From Falsiroseomonas sp046052145 (GTDB lineage: Bacteria > Pseudomonadota > Alphaproteobacteria > Acetobacterales > Acetobacteraceae): a stretch of 64,000 nucleotides of DNA. The stretch's first letter is position 1; the number at the start of each line of letters is the position of its first letter. The stretch covers positions 434,001-498,000 of the forward strand of contig JBJOMW010000001.1 of NCBI GenBank assembly GCA_046052145.1. The letters run 5' to 3'. The notes beneath the pieces were generated by a model. It was not told the origin of the DNA and did no database searches. It saw nothing but the letters and a program-made list of their open reading frames with translations. This document shows, one piece after another, positions 45,495 through 53,285 of the stretch. A program made the position numbers and the translations under genes.

Positions 45495-46096
45495 GCTTCG
45501 TCACTCCCGATGGTGAAGCCCGCCGCCGCCAGCGCATCGCGCACCGCCGCGCGGCGTGCGGCGAGCGAGACCAGCTGCGCGCCGTCTCGCCATTCGATGC
45601 GGCCATCGCCCGGCGCGATCGCGGCATCGGCGACGACCTCCGGCCCGTCCGGCAGCCGCGCCGCGACGGCGTCCACCAGCTCGGGCGCGACGCGCAGCTG
45701 CGCTTCTGGTCGGTCGGCGAGCGCTGGGCGCAGCGCGGCCGCGACGCGGGCGAGCAACGCGGGGCCAAAGCGCGCGGCCTCCTCCGGCAGCGCGGCATCC
45801 ATGGCACCGAGCAGAAGCCCGGCCAGCGCTTCCGCTGAGAGCACGGCGGCGCGTTCGCCTTCCTCGGTGGCGGCGGCAAGTGCTGCGGCGATCATGCCGA
45901 TACTGGCGGTGATCGCGGCCTCCTGCGCCGCAGCTTGGCGGCGCAGGCCTTCGGCGAGGCCCTCGGCGAAGCCCTGCGCATGGCCTTCGGCCTCGGCCTC
46001 GGCGCGCAGCGCGGCGAGCAGCGCGGGGTCGGGCGGCGGTGGTGCTGCGACCGGCGGTGGCGCGGCGAGATCGGGGAGCCTTGCGCCGAACCTCAT
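45491..46096 (-). CDS. fliH: Flagellar assembly protein FliH
   Basis: A 201-residue peripheral export component that binds the FliI ATPase and docks it to the C-ring. The N-terminus is Pro/Ala-rich, then a Gly-repeat helix (AEGHAQGFAEGLAEGLRR), the GxxxG-type pattern typical of FliH, and a C-terminal domain like the V-ATPase E subunit stalk (RVAPELVDAVAARLPDG, IEWRDGAQ). fliI is not in the window. Overlaps fliG and fliN by four bases each (ATGA). Identification rests on the Gly-rich helix plus position between fliG and fliN. Confidence 0.88.
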   Translation of the reverse strand: MRFGARLPDLAAPPPVAAPPPPDPALLAALRAEAEAEGHAQGFAEGLAEGLRRQAAAQEAAITASIGMIAAALAAATEEGERAAVLSAEALAGLLLGAMDAALPEEAARFGPALLARVAAALRPALADRPEAQLRVAPELVDAVAARLPDGPEVVADAAIAPGDGRIEWRDGAQLVSLAARRAAVRDALAAAGFTIGSDEA

Positions 46097-47097
46097 GTGA
46101 TCATCTCGTCCTCACGCCCATCGGCCAGCTGGATCTGGCCTTGCGCGGCGAGGTCCTTGGCCTGCAGGACGATGGCGGCCTGTGCGTCGTCCACGTCGCG
46201 CAGACGCACGGGGCCGAGCGCAGCCAGATCGTCCTTCAGCAGCTTCGAGGCACGTTCCGTCAGGTTGCGGAAGAACAGGTCGCGCAGCGGGTCGGAGGCT
46301 CCCTTCAGCGCCAGCAGCAGCTTGTCCTTCGGCACGGCGCGCAGCAGCGTCTGGACGCCTGCGGAATCCAGCCGCTGCAGATCGTCGAAGGTGAACATCA
46401 GCGCGCGGATCTTCTCGGCGCTTTCGCGGTTGCGTTCCTCGAGCGCAGCGAGGATGCGTGTCTCTGCCGCGCGATCGAGATTGTTGAAGATTTCCGCCAT
46501 CACCTCATGCGCGTCGCGCCGCTGGCCGCGCGCAAGGTTCGACATGAATTCGGATCGCAGCGTCCGCTCCAGCCCGTCGAGCGCTTCCTTCTGGATGGTC
46601 TCCATGCGCAGCATGCGCATCACGACCTCCATCGCGAAGCCTTCCGGCAGCAGTGAGAGCACGCGCGCGGCGTGGTCGGGCTTCACCTTCGACATCACGA
46701 CCGCGACGGTTTGCGGATATTCGTTCTTCAGATAATTCGCGAGCACCGCTTCGTTCACATTGCCGAGCTTGTCCCACATGGTCCGCCCGGCAGGGCCGCG
46801 GATTTCCTCCATGATCTGCGCCACGCGGTCCCGTGGCAGGGTGCGCAGCAGCATGCGTTCGGTCACCTCATAGGAGCCGGTAAGGTGGCCGGTCTGGCCG
46901 AGGAGGCTCGAGAATTCCGTCACCACCTGCTCCACCTGAACGGCGGAGATGGTGCCGAGCGCAGCCATGGCCTGCGACAGGTCGCGGATCTCGTCCTCAT
47001 GCAGCTGGCCGAAGATCTGCGCGGCCTGTTCCTCGCCGAGCGCGAGCATCAGCGTCGCGGCCTTCTGCGGCCCGGTCAGCTCCTTCGATCCGCTCAT
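46093..47097 (-). CDS. fliG: Flagellar motor switch protein FliG
   Basis: A 334-residue rotor protein that bridges the MS ring (FliF) and the stator. N-terminal TGPQKAATLMLALGEEQAAQ, middle armadillo domain with KLGNVNEAVLANYLKNEYPQ and TVAVVMSKVKPDHAARVL, and the C-terminal torque domain with IRALMFTFDDLQRLDSAGVQ, which carries the conserved charged ridge residues. Start ATG 47097 is in an ATGA overlap with the fliF stop and gives the normal length; an upstream ATG at 47124 lies within fliF and is rejected. Confidence 0.96.
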   Translation of the reverse strand: MSGSKELTGPQKAATLMLALGEEQAAQIFGQLHEDEIRDLSQAMAALGTISAVQVEQVVTEFSSLLGQTGHLTGSYEVTERMLLRTLPRDRVAQIMEEIRGPAGRTMWDKLGNVNEAVLANYLKNEYPQTVAVVMSKVKPDHAARVLSLLPEGFAMEVVMRMLRMETIQKEALDGLERTLRSEFMSNLARGQRRDAHEVMAEIFNNLDRAAETRILAALEERNRESAEKIRALMFTFDDLQRLDSAGVQTLLRAVPKDKLLLALKGASDPLRDLFFRNLTERASKLLKDDLAALGPVRLRDVDDAQAAIVLQAKDLAAQGQIQLADGREDEMIT

Positions 47098-48788
47098 CCG
47101 GGTGCTTCCTCTGGCGTCAGCCATCGGCGGATCTGGTTCACGGTCTGCTCGGGGTTGTTCTCAACAAGCTTGCGCAGCGCATCGAGCGAGGAGGCGCGCA
47201 TCTGCCCTTCCACCCGCGCGACCGAGACCATGGCGTCGGCGTCCTCCGCCTGACCGGCGGCGCCGGGCAGCGCCGCCACGCCGGCAGCGCCGCCCGGCAG
47301 CGCCGCTGTGCCGTTGGCCCCGGGCAGGGCCGCCGTATCCGATGCGCCCTCGGCGCCGATCGCGCCATTCGCGACGCCAGCGCCGGCCAGCGCAGGCGGT
47401 CCGGCCAGCGCCACGCCCAGCCGCCCGACCAGCGGGCGCAGCAACAGCAGGATGGCAGCCAGCGCCACCAGCGCCAGCAGCGCGCTTTCGACGATGCGGC
47501 CCATCAGCGCCGGCGGCACGGTGTAGCCGAGGATGGCGAAGCCCTCCGGCCCGCCATCGGCCTGCGGGGGTTCGGCGAAGCGGAGGCTGACGACATCCAC
47601 GCGGTCGCCGCGCCGCTCATCGAAGCCGACGGCGGAGCGCGCCAGGGTTGCGATGCGCTGCATCTCCTCCGGCGTGCGTTCGCGCCAGCGCGGCGGGCCG
47701 GAGGGCTGCGGCTCCCACACGCCATCCACCAGAACCGCGACGGAGACGCGCCGGATGGCCGGCTGTTCGCGCAGCACATTGCGCGTCACGCGGCCGATCT
47801 CGAAATTCGTGGTTTCTTCCTGCCGCGATTGCTCGTTGCGGCCGCCGCCGGCAGGATCGGCGCCGGGCAGCTGGTTCTGCACCGAGACATTGCCGGCTTC
47901 CGCGCTGCGCTGCGTCTCGGTGCTGGATTGCGTGCTACGGGGGACCTGGTTGTCCGGGTCGAAGCGCTCCTCCACGGTCTGCACGCGGTCGAAGTCGAGA
48001 TCCACCGAGGCTTCTGCGCGCACGCGGCCGGGGCCGAGGATACGCTCCAGAAGGTCTTCCACCGCGCGCGCCAGGCGCAGTTCCTGCGCGCGGCGCAGCT
48101 CCTCGGCGGTCTGCGCCGCAGCGGGGCCGGACAGCGCCTGGCCGGCACGCGCCAGCAGCTCCCCGCGGCTGTCCACGATCGAGACATTCTGCGGCCGCAG
48201 CCCGGGCACGGCGGCGGAAACCAGGTGCAGAACAGCCTGCACGCCTGCGCGGTCGAGACGCTGCGCACCCTGCATGGTGAGCACGACGCTGGCCTGCGCT
48301 TCGCCGCGCTCGCGCGAGAAGGGCTCGCGCCGCGGCAGCACCAGGTGCACGCGCGCCTGGCGTACGCCCGCCAGGCCACGGATGGTGCGCGCCAGCTCGC
48401 CTTCCAGGGCGCGCAGGCGGTTCATGTCCTGCTGGAAGGGGGTGGTGGTCAGGCTCTCGCTGCGGTCGAAGATCTCATTGCCGACGGAGCCGCCGGCCGG
48501 CAGACCGTCGCGCGCCAGCAGCAGGCGGATGCGCGGCACATCGGCTTCCGGCACCAGAATCTGCGCGCCGCCGCCGGTGATGCGGTGCGGGATGCGGCTG
48601 CGTTCCAGCGCGGCGACCATCTGCGCGGCGTCGCGCTGGTCGAGGTCGCCATAGAGCAGCGCCATCGGCGGTTCCGCCGCGCGCAGCATCAGGAAGCCGA
48701 GCAGCCCGAGCGTCCCCGCGCCGATGCCGGCCATCGCGGCCAGGCGCAGCGGGCCGAAGCCGCGCAGCTGCGCGATCAGCCTTTCCAT
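47094..48788 (-). CDS. fliF: Flagellar MS-ring protein FliF
   Basis: A 564-residue inner-membrane ring protein. TM1 at about 15-36 (LAAMAGIGAGTLGLLGFLML), secretin-like ring domains (LLYGDLDQRDAAQMVAALER; IRGLAGVRQARVHLVLPRR), TM2 at about 450-470 (ALLALVALAAILLLLRPLVG), and a C-terminal FliG-binding tail ending NPEQTVNQIRRWLTPEE. A Gly/Ala/Pro linker with repeated AALPGA units precedes the tail. Start ATG 48788 has AGGAG eight bases upstream; farther upstream ATGs give Arg-rich non-family sequence. It forms the base for FliG and the export gate. Confidence 0.95.
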   Translation of the reverse strand: MERLIAQLRGFGPLRLAAMAGIGAGTLGLLGFLMLRAAEPPMALLYGDLDQRDAAQMVAALERSRIPHRITGGGAQILVPEADVPRIRLLLARDGLPAGGSVGNEIFDRSESLTTTPFQQDMNRLRALEGELARTIRGLAGVRQARVHLVLPRREPFSRERGEAQASVVLTMQGAQRLDRAGVQAVLHLVSAAVPGLRPQNVSIVDSRGELLARAGQALSGPAAAQTAEELRRAQELRLARAVEDLLERILGPGRVRAEASVDLDFDRVQTVEERFDPDNQVPRSTQSSTETQRSAEAGNVSVQNQLPGADPAGGGRNEQSRQEETTNFEIGRVTRNVLREQPAIRRVSVAVLVDGVWEPQPSGPPRWRERTPEEMQRIATLARSAVGFDERRGDRVDVVSLRFAEPPQADGGPEGFAILGYTVPPALMGRIVESALLALVALAAILLLLRPLVGRLGVALAGPPALAGAGVANGAIGAEGASDTAALPGANGTAALPGGAAGVAALPGAAGQAEDADAMVSVARVEGQMRASSLDALRKLVENNPEQTVNQIRRWLTPEEAPG

Positions 48789-48931
48789 CCGGCGCTCCTG
48801 CTGCGCGCCGCCTGGGTCGCGCATCTTGCGCATGGCGGCGTGCCGGACGGCATCCCCGACTGCATCCTGCATCCTCATCCTGCCGGCTTGGCCGGCGGGC
48901 AGCTTTTGCCGGGGGAGGGGTAACGGCGCGG

Positions 48932-49600
48932 TTAATTCGTACCCGGCACTTCGCGCAGGCGGTCGAAGCCGATGCTGGTGCTGCCCAGGCGCAGCTGCAG
49001 ATCGCCATTCTCGCGCATCGCGCCGGTGACACGGCCGGTGACGCCGAACCCGAGCGGCACGGCCGTACCATCCGTCGCACGCCCGGTGACGGCGGCGCTG
49101 TAGGTGCCATCCGGCCGCGCCTGGCCGCGCGCATCGCGTCCATCCCAGCTCCAGCGCGTCGGCGTGGCGCCGAGCGCGACCGTGGCGCTGCGCAGCACCG
49201 TGCCGGCGGCATCGCGCACCTCCACCACCGCTCTGGTGGCGCGGCCGGCGGGCGGCAGCATGATTTCGGCCACACCACCCTGCAGCGGCAGGCGGTCGGT
49301 TTCGAGCGTGACGCGCTGCCCGACCAGGGCGCCGGCACCGGCCAGTTGCCCGGCCTGTTGCAGCTCGAGCAGGCGACCGAGCGTCTGGTTGCCCTGCAGC
49401 TGCTGTTCCACGGTCGCGAATTGCACCAGCTGCTGGGTGAGTGTCTCGGTATCCATGGGCTTGGTCGGATCCTGGTTGCGCAGCTGGGTCGTCAGCAGCG
49501 TCAGGAAGGTGCCGAGATCGGCCGAGAGGCGCGGGCCGGTGCTGCGGCCGGCGGCTGGCGTGGCCGTGCCGGCCTGGGTCGGGGCGAGGCTGCCGCTCAT
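48932..49600 (-). CDS. flgD: Flagellar hook capping/assembly protein FlgD
   Basis: A 222-residue hook scaffold cap needed to polymerise FlgE. The conserved N-terminal segment is FLTLLTTQLRNQDPTKPMD then TETLTQQLVQFATVEQQLQG. The C-terminal half has FlgD Ig/Tudor-like sequence (VEVRDAAGTVLRSATVALG, WDGRDARGQARPDGTYSAAV). Exported without cleavage. It lies between fliK (25-bp gap) and fliF (143-bp gap) on the same strand. The wider gap before fliF may hold an internal promoter, but I found no clear one. Confidence 0.94.
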   Translation of the reverse strand: MSGSLAPTQAGTATPAAGRSTGPRLSADLGTFLTLLTTQLRNQDPTKPMDTETLTQQLVQFATVEQQLQGNQTLGRLLELQQAGQLAGAGALVGQRVTLETDRLPLQGGVAEIMLPPAGRATRAVVEVRDAAGTVLRSATVALGATPTRWSWDGRDARGQARPDGTYSAAVTGRATDGTAVPLGFGVTGRVTGAMRENGDLQLRLGSTSIGFDRLREVPGTN

Positions 49601-49625
49601 CGCGTGTCTCCTTCAGAGGGCAAGG

Positions 49626-51509
49626 TCAGATGGCCAGGTCGAGCAGGCCGCGCGCGGCGGCCGGCGGGGGAAGGGTGGCGGGCGCGGCGATGCGCGCGCT
49701 GCCGCGCTGGTCGGGTGCGGGCTGGCCGGTGGTCTCGCGCGGGGAGGGGCGGCGCTCACGCTGGCCTTCGCTGCCGGTGCCGAGGCCGAAGGAGAGGCTC
49801 GGGCCCCGCCCCTCCTCGCCGCCGAGCCCGGCGCCGCCGAGGGCGCGTTCCAGCTCCGCACGGTCACGCAGCAGCAGGGCCAGTGTCTCGGGCCGTTCGG
49901 CGCGCAGGCTGATCTGCGCTTCCGTGCCGTTGCGCGCGATCTCGACCTCGACGCGGCCAAGGGCGGCGGGTTCGAGCGTCAGGCTGAGTGAATCATCGGA
50001 GCCGAGCGCGAGGGCGATGGCGAAGGGCGCGACCTGGCGGGCGGGCCAGGGGATCGGCGTTGTGGGCCGCGGCAAGGCCGGTGGGGTTGCAGTCGCGGTA
50101 GGGGTTGCGGGCGGCGCAGCGGCCGTGGGCGGTGGCGGTGTGGGGCCAGGCTCGGTCGTCGTTGGCCGCGCGGCACTTGGTGCGGGCGGCTCGGGTGCGG
50201 CTGGCATAGGCGCGGCGAGCTCGGACGCGGCGATTTCGCGTGCAGCGATGTCGGGCGGCACGATCTCGGGCGGGGCAAAGGCGCGGACTGCTGGTTGGGG
50301 TGCGGCGGCTTCGGGCGCGATCGGCGCGCGCGCCAGCACTTCGGTGGGGGCTGCGATAAGTGACGCGCCGGCATCGGGCGAGGACGTCTCGGCGCTGCTG
50401 CCGCGGATCAGGGCGACACGCTGCGGCACGCCGGGCGTGGCGGTGGGCGGCGACAGCGCTATCTCGCCGGCCGGCATGGCGGCGTCCGTCGTGACCTGTG
50501 TGGCCAGCGCCGTGGGTGTGACGGCGGCAGAGGCCGCACCGGGCTGCGGCGGCAGGTTCAGCGCGTGTGGCGGGATGGTCATCGCCGCTGGCGGCAGTGC
50601 GGCGGAGGAGGTGTGCGGCATGCCGCTGCCTGCGGCCGCATTGGGCAGCGACGTGAGGCTGAGCGCATGCGGGGGCATGTGCGTCGCCGCTGGCGGCGTG
50701 GTGGATATCGCCACTGGCGGCGTGATGGCCATCTCCGCTGGCGGCGGCACGGCGGATGAGATGGTCGGTGGCTGCGTGGCCACGGGGATGATGGCGGCCG
50801 GCGGTGAGGCGGCGGGTGCGGCCACGCTCGTGGCGGACGAGACAGCTTCGGCGGCCGCAGGCGACGGGTGCTGCATCGGAGGCTGCATCGCGGTGGACAA
50901 GGCCGCGCCGGGCTGCGGCGGCAGATGCAGGGCCTGCGAAGGGATGGTCGTCGCCGCTGCTGGCGGTGGCGCGGCGGGACGTGCAGCGGATGGGGCGTTG
51001 TGTGGCTGCGTCGCCGCGGGCGTCGGGGATGGATGCTGCGACGTAAGCCGCATCGCATCGGCCTGTTGCGCTTCGGCGGATGGCGCAGCCGCGCGCAGTG
51101 CCGCTACGGCCGGCGATGCGGCGTCGGGCACAGCGATCGGTGGTGCGGGCTGCGGCGCGGTGACAGGCAGCGCACCATCAGGTGTGGCGGCACGGACAGC
51201 GGTCTGCACGCCAAGCGGCATCGCGCCGGGCTGCGGCACGACCGGCCATGGCGACACCGGCAGCGGGAGGGTCGCGGGCAGCGTCGAACCTGGCTCGGCC
51301 GCCAGGCCCTCAGTCAGCGGGGCAGCTTCGTCGGGGGAGGCGAGCGTGGCGATGCCGTCCTGCGGCACCGCATCGGCCAGCACCCCCGTCAGCAGCGCGG
51401 CGAAGCCCACACCCTCCCCAGTCTCCGCCACCAGCATGCCCGTGGCGGGCAGGGCAGCCGCGGCCATGGCGGGCAGGGGCGGAGTGGCGGGCGGCAGGAT
51501 CGCATCCAT
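49626..51509 (-). CDS. fliK: Flagellar hook-length control protein FliK
   Basis: A 627-residue, Pro/Ala-rich protein. The long low-complexity N-terminal part (1-500) fits the molecular-ruler region; it contains about three copies of a 21-residue unit, clearest at 183-203 and 306-326 (TIPPHALNLPPQPGAA type). The C-terminal FliK domain has SLSLTLEPAALGRVEVEIAR and AQISLRAERPETLALLLRDR, which switches export specificity through FlhB. Start ATG 51509 (MDAILPPATP); the upstream ATG at 51758 would overlap the promoter and flgE start. First gene of the minus-strand operon, with a sigma-54 promoter 56 bp upstream. Confidence 0.88.
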   Translation of the reverse strand: MDAILPPATPPLPAMAAAALPATGMLVAETGEGVGFAALLTGVLADAVPQDGIATLASPDEAAPLTEGLAAEPGSTLPATLPLPVSPWPVVPQPGAMPLGVQTAVRAATPDGALPVTAPQPAPPIAVPDAASPAVAALRAAAPSAEAQQADAMRLTSQHPSPTPAATQPHNAPSAARPAAPPPAAATTIPSQALHLPPQPGAALSTAMQPPMQHPSPAAAEAVSSATSVAAPAASPPAAIIPVATQPPTISSAVPPPAEMAITPPVAISTTPPAATHMPPHALSLTSLPNAAAGSGMPHTSSAALPPAAMTIPPHALNLPPQPGAASAAVTPTALATQVTTDAAMPAGEIALSPPTATPGVPQRVALIRGSSAETSSPDAGASLIAAPTEVLARAPIAPEAAAPQPAVRAFAPPEIVPPDIAAREIAASELAAPMPAAPEPPAPSAARPTTTEPGPTPPPPTAAAPPATPTATATPPALPRPTTPIPWPARQVAPFAIALALGSDDSLSLTLEPAALGRVEVEIARNGTEAQISLRAERPETLALLLRDRAELERALGGAGLGGEEGRGPSLSFGLGTGSEGQRERRPSPRETTGQPAPDQRGSARIAAPATLPPPAAARGLLDLAI

Positions 51510-51564
51510 CGTCGGACAGCCTCTCCGGCGGCGACAGCCCGATGCCATCGCCCGCGGGATGCTG

Positions 51565-51580
51565 GGCAAGCCGCGTGCCG
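51565..51580 (-). promoter_or_regulatory. Sigma-54 promoter for fliK operon
   Basis: On the minus strand the sequence reads CGGCACG-CGGC-TTGCC: the -24 GG and -12 GC dinucleotides are at exact spacing, and only the first base departs from the TGGCACG-N4-TTGC consensus. It lies 56 bases before the fliK ATG. The probable activator FlbD is encoded in the same operon. FlbD binding sites (ftr elements) were not identified. Confidence 0.75.
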
Positions 51581-51675
51581 CACCTGTTGCCGCCGTACCC
51601 GGCAGCCCGCGCCGTGGCGGCGGCGGGAAGTGCCGCACCGGCGGCAGAAGCTGCCGGCCCGCGGGCCGCGCGCCT

Positions 51676-51691
51676 TGGCACGGTGCTTGCC
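51676..51691 (+). promoter_or_regulatory. Sigma-54 promoter for flgE
   Basis: TGGCACG-GTGC-TTGCC, an exact match to TGGCACG-N4-TTGC, with the -12 element ending 42 bases before the flgE ATG. It points away from the fliK promoter, about 95 bp from it, so the two could share FlbD enhancer sites in between. Confidence 0.85.
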
Positions 51692-51732
51692 CAGGCCGCT
51701 GCCCAGGACCTTCTTGCGAGGATACGGACCCG

Positions 51733-53103
51733 ATGTCGCTTCTCGGCTCGATGACCACCGCGATCAGCGGGCTCGCCGCTCAGGCGCGCGCGCTCGGCCA
51801 TGTGTCCGACAATGTGGCCAACAGCCAGACTGTCGGCTTCAAGCGCGTGGACACCAACTTCACCAGCTGGCTAACGCGCTCGACGGCGCGCCTGCACATG
51901 CCGGGCACGGTCGAGGCGCGGCCGGACTACACCAACACCGTGCAAGGCTCGATCGAGCAGGTGGAGAACCCGCTCGCGCTCGCTATTGCCGGGCAGGGCT
52001 TCTTCTCTGTCGCGCAGGCGCGCGGCGGGGTGGGCGGCGACGTGGTGTTCGACGAACGGCAATTCTACACGCGCGCCGGCGACTTCGCGATGGATCGCGA
52101 CGGCTTCATGGTGAATGGCGCCGGCTACTACCTGCAGGGATGGCGCATGCTGCCGACCGGGGAGCCGGACCGTACCTCGCTGAACGCGATCCGGATCAGC
52201 GAGCTGGTCTTCAACCCAGTGCCGACGGGGCGCATCGATCTTGCGGCCAACCTGCCAGCCAGCATCGCGGACGCCCCGATCGCGACGCTGCCCGGCGCCG
52301 CCGCGCCGGGCACGGAGCCGCAGCAGAGCTCCATCCTGCAGATCTATGACGCGCTCGGGAATCAGCGGCAGATCACCTTCAACTGGTGGCGCGCGGATAA
52401 TGACACCTGGCGGCTGCGGATCGACGCGCCGGGCGCTGCCGCGCCGGCTGCGGCGCCGAGCGACGAGCGCGTGGCGGAGATCAATTTCGGTGGCACGATC
52501 CCGGGCGGGCCGACCGCCCCGCCGGGCACCATATCCTCCATCACCAGCCTGCAAAACATCAATGCACCAGGGACTGGGCCCTTCGCATCGGGTGATCCCG
52601 CCGCGCTGAGCTTCGTGGTGGATTACGGCTTCGGCGCGCAGACGGTGAACCTGCGGCTCGGCGGCTATGGCGTGCCGACGGGGCTGACCAATTATTCTGG
52701 CACTGAGTATGGGGTGCGCGATCTCAGCCAGGATGGTGTGCCGCTCGGTTCCTATTCCGGTGTCGTGGTGCGCGAGAATGGCGATGTGGCGGTGAACTAC
52801 GACAACGGCCAGACGCGCATTGTCGCGCGCGTGCCAGTGGTGGCCTTCAACGACCCCGACAAGCTGCAGCGGCTGGACGGCCAGGCCTTTATGCGCACCG
52901 TCGAAAGCGGCGAGGCGCGCGTGACGGATGCGGCCTCCAACGGTGTCGGCAAGCTGGTGACCGGTTCGCTCGAACGTTCGAACGTGGATATCGCCGCGGA
53001 ATTCTCGAAGCTGATCCTGGCCCAGCGCGCCTATACGGCGAATACGCGGATCGTCACCGCCAGCGACGAGATGCTGCAGGACACCATCAATATGCGCCGC
53101 TGA
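51733..53103 (+). CDS. flgE: Flagellar hook protein FlgE
   Basis: A 456-residue axial protein that polymerises into the hook. The D0 N-terminus is SMTTAISGLAAQARALGHVS then DNVANSQTVGFKRVDTNF; the C-terminal D0 helix is EFSKLILAQRAYTANTRIV then TASDEMLQDTIN. The middle D1/D2 domain contains the family-like IAGQGFFSVA and YTRAGDFAMDRDGFMVNGAG. Start ATG 51733 lies 42 bases after a sigma-54 promoter. The last codons form the left arm of a terminator hairpin whose loop is the stop codon. Confidence 0.96.
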   Translation: MSLLGSMTTAISGLAAQARALGHVSDNVANSQTVGFKRVDTNFTSWLTRSTARLHMPGTVEARPDYTNTVQGSIEQVENPLALAIAGQGFFSVAQARGGVGGDVVFDERQFYTRAGDFAMDRDGFMVNGAGYYLQGWRMLPTGEPDRTSLNAIRISELVFNPVPTGRIDLAANLPASIADAPIATLPGAAAPGTEPQQSSILQIYDALGNQRQITFNWWRADNDTWRLRIDAPGAAAPAAAPSDERVAEINFGGTIPGGPTAPPGTISSITSLQNINAPGTGPFASGDPAALSFVVDYGFGAQTVNLRLGGYGVPTGLTNYSGTEYGVRDLSQDGVPLGSYSGVVVRENGDVAVNYDNGQTRIVARVPVVAFNDPDKLQRLDGQAFMRTVESGEARVTDAASNGVGKLVTGSLERSNVDIAAEFSKLILAQRAYTANTRIVTASDEMLQDTINMRR

Positions 53104-53130
53104 GCGGCGCATATTGATGGTAGTTTTTTT
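53083..53130 (+). terminator. Terminator with the flgE stop codon as its loop
   Basis: A perfect 18-bp stem pairs 53083-53100 (flgE codons up to the last sense codon) with 53104-53121, the 3-base loop is exactly TGA at 53101-53103, and seven T residues follow at 53124-53130. This is a textbook intrinsic terminator, except that its 5' arm is coding sequence. A ribosome at the stop codon would cover the hairpin, so termination could depend on translation. Confidence 0.92.
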
Positions 53131-53132
53131 AT

Positions 53133-53178
53133 GCCCTCAGACGCCGGGCGGCCGCTCCGCGGCCTTGGCTTCCGCGCC
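53133..53178 (+). repeat. Family II palindromic repeat, copy A (partial)
   Basis: Reads CCCTCAGACGCCGGGC, a stem GGCCGC-TCC-GCGGCC, then TTGGCTTCCGCGCC. The frame matches copies B (30495-30620) and C (61128-61275), but the stem arms differ (GGCCGC/GCGGCC here, GCGCGC/GCGCGC there) while staying fully complementary. It follows the flgE terminator directly; the rest of the 182-bp gap to flgK is GC-rich with short palindromes but no other feature I can name. Confidence 0.75.
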
Positions 53179-53285
53179 ACGCGCTGGCGCGTTGGCGATA
53201 CGGTTGGTCTGGGCGCGGCGCGCATTCGCGCGCTCGGCCGGCCGGTGGCCGGCCGCCAGTTCCTTGTCTTGAAGGGTTGTGGCCC

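Noticed and set aside
52972..52983. GAAC-GTTC-GAAC in flgE as a LexA box
   Set aside because: Spacing between GAAC units is four, not seven, and it lies inside coding sequence.
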